This document shows positions 1-8,034 of a stretch of 17,500 nt of DNA, in pieces. The notes under the pieces were generated by a model. That model made no database searches. It saw nothing but the letters and a program-made list of their open reading frames with translations, and was not told where the DNA came from. A program made the position numbers and the translations under genes. Source of the DNA: Cristatella mucedo (Eukaryota; Bryozoa; Phylactolaemata; Cristatellidae); the NCBI GenBank assembly GCA_009760855.2, contig WPIO01000243.1:1-17500 (forward strand), in the 5' to 3' direction. Positions within the stretch are counted from its first letter, which is position 1; every line of letters begins with the position of its first letter.

Positions 1-317
1 GTCCGCCTGTGATGTGATATGGATGCAGGCCGATAACCAGCTGGTGGCCATATGGTGGATTCACCGGCAGGGTCGGCCAGTGCACTGCTGTGATCCGCCT
101 TTGATGTGGCATGGACCAGCTGGTGGCCAGATGGTGGATTCACCATCAGGGTCGGCCGGTGCACAATTGTGGTCGATGAGTCATCGGAGTCGACCAGGGG
201 AGGGGTGTTGTGTGAGGGCAGGGGCTGAGGGAAGCCGTGCGCTCTTGGGCTCCGTGTGGTGGGAATAAACTGTCGTGTTGGGTATCGGCTGGCTCTCTGC
301 TGTGCAACCAAACTACA
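1..317 (+). repeat. 5' LTR (left-truncated)
   Basis: This matches 4211-4449 and ends in the same ...AACCAAACTACA, after which the two flanks diverge, so the LTR ends in CA at 317. A poly(A) signal AATAAA lies at 264-269. A unit of ~79 bp is present twice, about 1-92 and 93-171, both carrying CAGCTGGTGGCCA and ATGGTGGATTCACC; the 3' LTR has only one full unit. The upstream end is outside the window. Confidence 0.9.
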
Positions 318-358
318 AGCTATTTCTCGGCGGGAGCGACTGTGTGGTCCGTGTAAAG
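318..358 (+). other. Short leader between 5' LTR and gag
   Basis: Only 41 bases separate the LTR from the first gag ATG. A primer binding site would be expected right after the LTR and normally starts with TGG. The nearest TGG is at 345-347, 27 bases downstream, and I cannot match the leader to a tRNA 3' end, so no site is assigned. Confidence 0.4.
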
Positions 359-1090
359 ATGAGTCTGAAAGTACAACTGATGGAAGGAAAAATTTTGCAA
401 TTCGACGGCAGCTGAGACTTCACTGAACGGCTAAATCGGTTCGAAAGATTGGCCAAGATGCAAGAAGTTGATGAATTGAAAAATTTCCTGCCGCTATTCC
501 TTACACGTGTGGCATACGCCGTATACGATGGCGTCCCCGAGGCGGCTAAGGAAGACTACGCCACGGTAAGAAAAGCGCTGCTGGCAGCATTCTCGCCGAA
601 TCGCTTCGATGCCTACGAGGAATTCGCCTCGCGTCGCCTTGCTGAAGGTGAAAATGTGGATGGCTTTTGGGCGGACTTGAATCGGTTGGCTAGGCTGGTG
701 GCCGGTGATTTTGTTCAATGCGCCTTTTTTGCTGGGCTGCCGGAGGCCGCAAAGAGACACCTCCAAGCCTCACACAACCTCACTGAAATGCCTGCGGATG
801 TTCTTGTCGAGAAGGCTCGGGTCATAGTGAAGGCAAGCGTCAGAATTCCGAAGGCGGCAGAAAGTTGCTTCGCATCCGGTTCTCGTTCGGGATGGCCTCC
901 CCAGGCACCGAATAACAGATATGTTGTGTGTTTCCTATGCAAGGCGATCGGGCACTTACGCCGTGATTGTCCTTCTAAAGCGGCACGCCTTGGTCGCGGG
1001 AAGCACTGTTACGTCTGTGGGAGCATTCAACTTCTCGCTGCTAACTGCTCGGATCGGGCGGTCGTACCAAACTGGCCAAAAAACGAGTAG
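359..1090 (+). pseudogene. gag: Retrotransposon gag, interrupted by one stop
   Basis: The first ATG after the LTR in this frame is at 359. The frame is broken by TGA at 413-415 and is then open to TAG at 1088-1090; an internal ATG at 449 would give 213 residues. The body is a helical capsid-like region with charged and aromatic residues (VRKALLAAF, RFDAYEEFASRRL). It is followed by two nucleic-acid-binding zinc knuckles. The first, at 929-970 (CFLCKAIGHLRRDC), fits CX2CX4HX4C. The second, at 1007-1048 (CYVCGSIQLLAANC), has Leu in place of the zinc-binding His. Gag would form the particle and bind element RNA. The identity is strong from the knuckles and from the position before protease. The single early stop makes this copy non-functional unless it is read through. 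Confidence 0.9.
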
Positions 1091-1140
1091 GGGAGAGCAC
1101 GCATTACTGCGCCGGTGCTTTCCCCTCCGTTATGGCGCGC
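1078..1140 (+). promoter_or_regulatory. -1 ribosomal frameshift signal between gag and pol
   Basis: The heptamer AAAAAAC at 1078-1084 is read in the gag frame as A AAA AAC, the canonical X XXY YYZ arrangement. It is one codon before the gag stop. After a 5-nt spacer, 1090-1100 pairs with 1115-1125 in an 11-bp stem with one G-U pair. Loop bases 1109-1113 (GCGCC) can pair with 1134-1138 (GGCGC), giving an H-type pseudoknot. A slip of -1 enters the pol frame, which is open from 1084 onward. Pairing was worked out by eye. Confidence 0.85.
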
Positions 1141-3962
1141 CTTCCTTCTGTACGTGTCCTCATCGAAAACTCCGAGGCGTCTGTGCTCGCGGATACTGGG
1201 TGCTCGAGGTCCATCATTTCGGCGACGCTTGCGGACCCTGCGAGGGTGAAACGAGCGTGCGAGGAAGTCGTGATGATGAATGGAGCCACGGCTGTCTGCA
1301 AGTCCACGTGCGTCGCTACGGTAGCCCTCTGCGGACGAACCATAGTGCTGGACTGCCTTGTGTCAGATGTTCTTCCTGGTTTCGGGTTACTACTCGGTAT
1401 GGATGCCATTGAACTCCTAGGCGGCGTGATTATCGGTCCTTCCGCTGGCCATGTTGAGTTCATGTGCCAAAGGAGAGTTCCAGAGCCAGCACACCGTTCC
1501 GAGGCAGCAGTAGTGGCGTCTCCCAGTGTCAAACGTGCTGTAGCATCGTCGGCCGCTGACGTACTGATTGAGGACAAGGACTTTAAGGCAGTTTTCCATC
1601 GGGGGCGCTGGTCAGTCAAGTGGGAGTGGACGAATCGTTGTGTCGTCCCCCAATTGACGAACCATGTCGCTTCATATCATGTGGGAGAGGAAATTCGTGC
1701 CGACTACGAAAAGGAGGTGGAAGAGTGGATCAAGGAAGGCTGGTTGCAGCCGTTCGCTGGTCATTGTCGTGGCCTGATCCCTCTCATGGCCGTCGTACAG
1801 GCAAGTAAAGGCAAAGTGAGGCCCGTGATGGACTACCGAGAGCTTAATCAGTTTATATCGAGTCACGCGGCTGGTGGCGATGTGTGTAGCACCAAGCTCA
1901 GAGCGTGGCGACGGCAGGGCGAGAGCGTGAGCATAATTGACCCGCGAAAAGCATACTTGCAGGTGCACGTTGATCCCGCTCTCTGGCAATATCAGGTCGT
2001 GGAGTACAAAGGCCGTCGGTACTGCCTCACACGACTAGGTTTCGGACTTAATGTCGCCCCGAAAATAATGACCGCGATTCTGACAAAGGTCTTGTCCATG
2101 GATGAGCGAGTTCGTGCTGGTACCGATTCGTTTGTCGACGATATTGTTGTCAATAACAGCGTCGTCTCGAATGGTGAGGTAATCGACTTGCTACGAACAT
2201 TTGGTTTGGAGGCTAAGCCGCCAGAAAGCCTCGCTGGCGAAAGGGTCCTTGGCCTTCGAGTATGCAGGCCAAACGAAGGTGAGGAGCTTCGTTGGCGCCG
2301 CGATAACGTGGTGAGCGCATTGCCTAGCGCCCGATCGCGACGCCAGCTGTTTTCGCGGTGCGGGCAGCTGATAGGGGCATTTCCCAATCGCAGGCTGGCT
2401 TCGCCCGGCCTGCAGTTACCTAAAGCGAGCTGCTGGCGATGTCGATTGGAACTCAGTCGTTGGTGAAAATGTCATAGCCATGCCGGGTGAGTTGATGCAG
2501 CGATTGCATGCCGACGATCCAGTTTCAGGCATTTGGAATGTGCCGAATCTGGATAGTGGCATCCTCTGGTGTGATGCCAGCAGCCTTGCTATCGGCACAT
2601 GCCTGGATATAGGAAGAAGAATCGTCGAGGATGCCTCCTGGCTGCGAAAAGCTGACGACGTAGCCCACATCAATCTTGCGGAGCTGGAGGCTATCATCAA
2701 GGGCCTCAATCTGGCCATTGCTTGGTCATTACGGTAGGTGGAGATTCGGGCAGATTCAGCAACTGTTCACGAATGGCTACAGTCACTGCTGGTTGGAGAT
2801 AAGCCTATACGAGCCCACAGCATGGGAGATGCGCTTATCAAACGCAGGCTAGCACTGATAGCCGATACGGTGTCACAGTGTTGACTGAAGGCTTCCGTAG
2901 TCCTAGTGCGATCATCCAACAATAAAGCCGACCAGCTGACCCGCGTCTCTCAGAAATGGACGAGGGCGAATGTAAGCTGTCTCGCTGTTCCAGAGCAGGC
3001 GTCTTCGCCGGCGGTCAGCGTCGACCTAAAGAGTTTCCACAGCCTTCACCACTTCGTGTTTGACAGGACACTGTACCTTGCCAGAATGTGCCACCCGAAA
3101 GCTACTATCCGGCGGAAGGACGTCGAAGCCGTCGTGAAGGCTTGCCCTCGTTGCAAGTCAATCGATCCTGCACCAGTCGCATGGAGTGCAGGCGTGCTGG
3201 ATGTAAGCGAGAATTGGCAGCGCCTGGCCTGCGACGTAACGCATTTCAAGGGCCAAAAATATCTGACCGTGGTAGATTGTGGACCAAGCCGTTTCGCTAT
3301 TTGGAGGCGAATACCCGAACGAGGGAGAAAACACATTGGTGCAAAATCTGGGTGAAATTTTTAGGGAGCGTGGCCCTCCACAGCAGCTGCTCATGGACAA
3401 CGGTGCGAGCTTTCGCTGAACAGCTCTTCGCAGTCTTAGCGACCGTTGGGGCGTGAAGCCCATATACCGTTGCGCCTATAAACCCTCCGGCAACGGCATC
3501 GTTGAGCGAAACCACAGGACCATCAAGGGAATGGCGGCTCGCACGGGCAAGAACGTCCTGATGATGGTGTATTGGTACATCATCTCGCCAACAGCCGGGT
3601 TGCACGAGGAATCGGTGCCCTGCAGAAGGCTGTTCTCCAATGAGTGGAAAAGCCCCCTCTTCAGAGCACAGACAGATCAGGGCCCGAAGACTGCTCAATA
3701 TGCTGTCGTCCAGCGAGTCTTTGTGAAGCCTGCCGGCGCTCGTTGTACGACCGAGTGGCCCGAGGGCACGGTAACAAGTGAGGGGCAGGGCGTGGGAATC
3801 GAGATCGACGGTGAGCGTCGCCACGTGTCCGACTTGCGCCTCGTACCAGGGCAGCAAGAGGCGCCCCCTGCACCTGAAGGGGACAAAGCTGAACCAGTAC
3901 AGCGGCCCAGGCGCGCTGTGACACTTCCCCGCCGGTACGACGATTATGTCCTGACCGGATAG
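1084..3962 (+). pseudogene. pol: Retrotransposon pol (protease-RT-RNase H-integrase), multiply broken
   Basis: The frame is open from the frameshift site; the first ATG is at 1132. Protease has ADTGCSRSII with the catalytic DTG at 1192-1200 and a later LLGMDAIELLGG. Reverse transcriptase has VRPVMDYRELNQFI, SIIDPRKAYLQ, FGLNVAP and the catalytic FVDD at 2131-2142. An extra base near 2386 moves the reading into the next frame, where RNase H continues: WCDASS (Asp at 2573), AELEA (Glu at 2681), ADSATV (Asp at 2753) and NNKAD (Asp at 2930), interrupted by TAG at 2735 and TGA at 2882. Integrase has a Cys pair (CPRC), DVTH (Asp at 3233), a frameshift near 3311-3318, LLMDNG (Asp at 3396), TGA at 3417, and NGIVERNH (Glu at 3504). 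The last two acidic residues have exactly 35 residues between them, the D,D35E spacing. The frame ends at TAG 3960-3962. Confidence 0.93.
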
Positions 3963-4013
3963 ACTTGCTCATTGCTGCTCTGTACCTTGCAGCTACATGT
4001 GTTGGTGCTGCAA

Positions 4014-4153
4014 ACTTGTGACCTTAAGGTCAAGGGTGCGTGTAGTTCGTATGTACGTTTGTATGTATGTATTGTATGCCGGCTCCTGACTTGTGACCGT
4101 AAGGTCAAGGGAGCGTGTAGTTCGTATGTATGTATTGTATGCAGGCTCCTCTG
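4014..4153 (+). repeat. Direct tandem duplication at the 3' LTR boundary
   Basis: Units 4014-4088 and 4089-4153 share ACTTGTGACC, AAGGTCAAGGG, GTGTAGTTCGTATGTA and GGCTCCT. The second unit is shorter by an internal gap in the GTATGT-rich part. The duplication covers the region where the polypurine tract or LTR start should be. Confidence 0.85.
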
Positions 4154-4449
4154 ATAAGCTACTGGTGAGCTGTTAGAAGCACCACCGAGAGGGGCCGGTG
4201 CACAGCTGGGGTCCGCCTGTGATGTGGTATGGACAGAGGCCAGTAACCAGCTGGTGGCCAGATGGTGGATTCACCATCAGGGTTGGCCGGTGCACAGTTG
4301 TGGTCGATGAGTCATCGGAGTCGACTAGGGGAGGGGAGTCGTCTGAGGGCAGGGGCTGAGGGAAGCCGTGCGCTCTGGGGCTCTGTGTGCTGGGAATAAA
4401 CTGTCGGTGTTAGGCATCGGCTGGCTCTCTACTGTGCAACCAAACTACA
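4037..4449 (+). repeat. 3' LTR (start uncertain)
   Basis: The part from 4211 to 4449 is clearly homologous to the 5' LTR, and AATAAA is at 4395-4400. The true start is unknown because the matching 5' end is outside the window. A TG after the purine-rich AAGGTCAAGGG at 4026-4036 is one possible start; another lies after GAGAGGGGCCGG near 4199. The short stretch at 4190-4210 looks like the end of another copy of the internal LTR unit, which favours a start further upstream. Confidence 0.75.
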
Positions 4450-5701
4450 CCTAGGCTGATCGATCAGATCGAGAGATAAGTGTAGCACGAATGTACCCAG
4501 TACTTTTGTATGCCTAGGCTGTAGCTCGTCAAACGAGCCAGCAAGGTCATATAGATGCAACATTGGCAACGGTTATTTTTGGGATTAGATTAAACCACGA
4601 AATAAGCAAGGAAGCAGAAAGTTTGGTAAAAAGGCACGCTTATTCTTTTTCTCGATCGCGAAAATAGCTGCATAGTTGGGCAATAACTTTAACGTACAGT
4701 GCAAGTCCAGACACGCCCTCTGGACACGCCCGCAGGCTATTGATTAAACGCAGTGAGATCTAGTCTGACTTAACTAGGCGCTGTGGCCAAACGTGGCGAC
4801 AGCCAGCGAGCAACATTAGACGTCATAATCAACCTGCAGCTAATAAGTTATGTGCAACCCAGTCGCACATAGGCTCGAGCAGCGAGCGAAATGAGTCATA
4901 TTCGCTTTCACTTCAACAAAATGCTTTGCCGGCTCCGTGAATTTTTGAACGTGGCGACGCCTGTACAGAGCGTCCGAAAAAAGCGTCCACTCCACTCTGC
5001 ACCACACGCCACGACCAGGATAGCGAGCGGCATCGAGCTGTCCATAACGTGCGAGCCAGTACATATTCTCATAAATAGCCTCGCTGTGCGCTCGGAGCAG
5101 CTCAACATCGGCCGTCGGTCTTGATGAGTGGCGCTGTCTTCGTTGCGCCAAAGCTGGACGGACCCATGGACGGACGGATGGACGAACGACGAATGAGGCG
5201 ACGTCTCACCGCCGAGCTGTGAGGGGCCTCGGCATGCCGCTCGCAACTTGGGCATCGCGAGCAGACGGACGGCAGTGCTTCAGCAGACCAGCTATTAGGA
5301 GATGTCTGCTTCACTCTTGCACCAGGCTGGCGGCTGCAGCAACATCGACAGGCACGAAGCTCGAAGTTCGAGGTCGAGTGCTAGTTGACGTGTTGGTGGA
5401 AGGCGACACCGGGTCAGCCTTCTTCGGGCATTATTATGACCATTCCTCGGTCGCCTCCGCCGATGGTGGCCGACGCCGTCTTTCGCTGCTTGCCAGCCTT
5501 CTTATAAGCAGTCTGGTGCACCAAAGGGTGGCTCAGCTCCTGCTGGACCTGCGCACGCCGCACCGAAATAGTTATGTTGCTCTATCGCTCCCTGAGGCAT
5601 GGCCACGGCCGCGGCGGTTAAGCAAAATCTCAATCAACCAGAGAGCAGTGCTCACAGCTCCTCTTAAACCTTCACAAGCACACACCCGTACCTTGATTAT
5701 G
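4450..5701. other. Intergenic stretch without a recognised gene
   Basis: This is flanking DNA after the retrotransposon. CCTAGGCTG occurs at 4450 and again near 4514. Frames on both strands are open for 60-115 codons between 4840 and 5314, and a + frame runs from 5219 through the pyrimidine tract, but none shows a domain or a convincing exon boundary. I see no RNA gene or tandem repeat here. Confidence 0.5.
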
Positions 5702-6306
5702 CTCTCAGTCTCTCTCTTTCTCTCTCTCTCCCTCTCTCCGCCTCTTCTTCACTTTTTCCCAATCTGTCAATCTCCCTTTCCCTCTATCTCTCCCTCTCCC
5801 CCACTTTCTCCCTCTCTCTCTATTTCTGTATCATTCTTTCTCCCTCTCCCTCTCGCTCTCTCTCTCTCTCTTTCTCTCTATCTCTCTCTTTTTTCTCTTT
5901 CTCTCCATCCTCTCTGTCTCTCTCTCTCTTTCTCTGTCTCTCTCTATCTCTGTCTCACTGCCTCTCTCTCTTCCTCTCTTTCTCTCCTCTCTCTCTCCCT
6001 CCTTCCCTCTCACCTTATTCTCCTTCCACCCTCTCGCTCTCTTTCTCTCTTATTCTCTGTCCCTCTCTCTCTCTCTGTCCATGTCTCTTTCTCTCTCTCC
6101 TCTTTCCTCTCTCTCTCTCTCTCTTGCTCTCTCTCTGCCTCTCTCCCCTCCTCTCTTTTTCTCCTTTCTCTCTTTTTCTCTCTCTCCCACCCTCTCACTC
6201 CCGCTCCCCTATTCCAGTTCTCTCTTTTTATCTCCCACTCTTTCCTCCCCTCTTGCTCCGCGTCTGCCTTTTTGTTTCTCACGCGACGCTCGGTGTGCTG
6301 TTGCAG
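5702..6306 (+). repeat. Long pyrimidine-rich (CT)n tract ending in a splice acceptor
   Basis: From 5702 to about 6250 the + strand is almost all C and T: interrupted CT, CCT and TTC repeats with few purines. It continues into TTTTTGTTTCTCACG and ends at TGTGCTGTTGCAG (AG at 6305-6306), a good acceptor. Translated, it yields Leu/Ser-rich frames on + and Glu/Arg-rich frames on -, which I take as artefacts of the repeat. Confidence 0.9.
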
Positions 6307-6370
6307 GCTGGCGCAGGACGAGTCGGGCCTGCAGCGAATTCTGAGAGTGCTGATCAACGAGCTGGCCTAG
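6307..6370 (+). CDS. Candidate terminal coding exon, 20 codons, unrecognised
   Basis: Directly after the acceptor at 6305-6306, the frame that uses G6307 as the last base of a split codon reads LAQDESGLQRILRVLINELA and stops at TAG 6368-6370. Its composition looks like an amphipathic C-terminal helix, unlike the repeat-derived frames beside it. I do not recognise the family. No matching upstream + strand exon with a donor was found, and no AATAAA follows before the repeat at 6404. A second frame through the same bases is also open to 6393, so the exon call is tentative. Confidence 0.3.
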
Positions 6371-6403
6371 ATCTGGTGCTCTCGCCAAGGTAGACGCGTC
6401 AAG

Positions 6404-6549
6404 CAACTGGAAATTCTTATTTGTGCGTGTTGACCAGTAACCAACCACTTATTATTCACTTTACAGCAAATGTAAAGCGCCTAGAGAGAGATTAAGTTCT
6501 CTGAGGGCGCTTTATCAAGTGAATTATTATTATTATTATTATTATTATT
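6404..6549 (+). repeat. Hairpin-tail dispersed repeat, copy 1, with (ATT)n end
   Basis: The conserved end is a hairpin whose arms are AAAGCGCC (6474-6481) and GGCGCTTT (6506-6513), with an inner AGAGA/TCTCT pair, followed by (ATT)n at 6523-6549. Related ends in the same orientation occur at about 11612, 13775 and 15640. A 3' hairpin followed by a short tandem repeat is typical of L2/CR1-like LINEs and of SINEs that borrow such tails. The upstream limit is uncertain. Confidence 0.75.
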
Positions 6550-8028
6550 GTTATCCGGCTCGGCATATGCAGCAAAACCACACCAGAGCCATTGCAGCTG
6601 CAGAGTAACAATACTGCGGCCGGTTGCAATTGCCTTACGGTTCAAGCCTAGCTTTGGTGCCTTGGATAGCAGAACTATTCCCATTTCCTCCGCAAAGTAA
6701 AACTTTGCATCCATAAATCAAAACATTGTATGTAATAACAGCATATTTCCGCACAGTACTCGGGAGCCGCGATTACGTGGTCACAGCGTAAGCCCTTCGG
6801 AGCATGGAGCTCGGCAGCGTGCTCACAGCCCTCCTATGGCCTAAGGTCTGATCCAAGTCTCTCGCGATGCTGTTCGACTCTCGGGTGTTTATCCCGACAA
6901 AACCAGGGAAAAGTGCCTACCGTTCTAGTAAGTGCGTTCGAGCCGAGCATCGTGCTGATAGCTGCCCCTTTAAGACAGCTACCAAAGCAAATCGCCTATT
7001 GGCGGCTTCTCATAGAGCCAACGCTAACAGCTGCCGAGCTGTAAAGCCTTTCGGCGGGGGAGTCCCAGTATCGGCACTTTGAAAAATGTCTTCAGCATAA
7101 AGAATAGCAAATACCTGCCGCACAAATCTAGAGGGCAAAGTAAAGATCGGCTCATTGTGCAGCCGAGTTTATCTAGCGGCTAAGAGCCGCCGAGCGATTT
7201 TAACGCTAACGCCTGGAGCACTCTCCTGCGCTGTCAGCGAGCCGTATTCTAATTGCAAGCTGCAGGACTCCAATCATCGACCTGAATTAAGAAGCACCGA
7301 GAGCACTTTTTATCACTAGCCTCCAACCCAGACGCCTCCCGGTCGAGAGACTTCTGCCCGGCCGCCTCCTGCAGCAGGCCAGCTGAGCGCCCTACTGCAG
7401 GCAGGGTTCTTTATGTTTATAGATTGCTTCAGTATGGCCGCCGAAGCGATCGGTAGGAAGACTAACGGGGTGCCGCCCCTTTTCGCCGACGCCCCTTTAC
7501 GCCGCGGCAGCCGTGCAGGATCGCCTCGTCCCGCACAGGCATGCCTCTGGTACCCAGGCTAGGCTCGGTTGGCTGGGACATTACGTCTGTAATGTGGTAA
7601 GGGTCACCGGCTAGGCCAGGGTCTGACCTATGGCATGGCCGGATGTGTGGTGACGAGAGGTCACCGGGGCTTTTGGCTAGGAGAAGTTAGCTGAGTAAGT
7701 CGTGGTGTTGGAGGCTCCCGGTCTGGCCGAGTTATGCACCTAGATGGTATCAAGCGTGCTCCACCGACAACGAGTGCCCAAGGCCTCAGCGGAGCTGGAT
7801 AGCCCGCTCGTTGTTGTAATTTGTATATGCCGCGTTTCCCCTGTATCCTGTTCGTGGCCCCCCTTGAGTTGGCGTCTTTCGGCGGAAGCTCTCGACTGTG
7901 GTAGACGTAAACTCCGACTAGCCAAGCAGTTACTCAGCCAGCCGGATCTTTTACTGCGTACGCTCGTACTGGTGGAACGGAGTCGGTATAACGGCGGGAC
8001 TGCGGATGCCGACCGACCAATTAACACG
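6550..8028. other. Intergenic stretch without a recognised gene
   Basis: No domain, tRNA or strong tandem repeat is visible. Open frames of 60-112 codons exist on both strands (for example 6867-7082 + and 7744-8082 +) but look like chance. GGTCACCGG occurs at about 7606 and 7660. The region lies downstream of the putative 3' end of the ClC gene, which reads leftward. Confidence 0.5.
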
Positions 8029-8034
8029 TTTATT
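8029..8034 (-). terminator. Possible poly(A) signal of the ClC gene
   Basis: AATAAA is read on the - strand about 135 bases after the tentative TAA. Single hexamers occur by chance, so this depends on the E7 model. Confidence 0.35.

Larger units (their letters stand above)
1..4449 (+). mobile_element. Decayed Ty3/gypsy-like LTR retrotransposon, 5' edge cut by window
   Basis: Two related LTRs flank gag and pol in the order protease, reverse transcriptase, RNase H, integrase, which fits Ty3/gypsy (BEL/Pao shares this order, but the RT motif FGLNVAP resembles the gypsy FGLKNAP type). No env-like frame follows integrase. The copy is inactive: TGA at 413-415 in gag, an extra base near 2386 in pol, TAG at 2735-2737, TGA at 2882-2884, a second frameshift near 3311-3318 and TGA at 3417-3419. 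Over the last ~147 bp the two LTRs show about ten substitutions and one indel by my own count, so the insertion is not recent. The left end lies outside the window, so a target-site duplication cannot be tested. The clade within Ty3/gypsy is not assigned. Confidence 0.93.

Noticed and set aside
345-360. Primer binding site starting TGG after the 5' LTR
   Set aside because: It is 27 bases from the LTR end instead of adjacent, and I cannot match it to a tRNA 3' end.
4840-5314. Overlapping 70-115-codon frames on both strands
   Set aside because: No domain, splice pattern or start context favours any of them, and they shadow one another.
5219-6370. 383-codon + strand open frame rich in Leu and Ser
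   Set aside because: More than half is translation of the CT tract and the first ~160 codons show no domain. Only the last 20 codons after the acceptor were kept, as a candidate exon.
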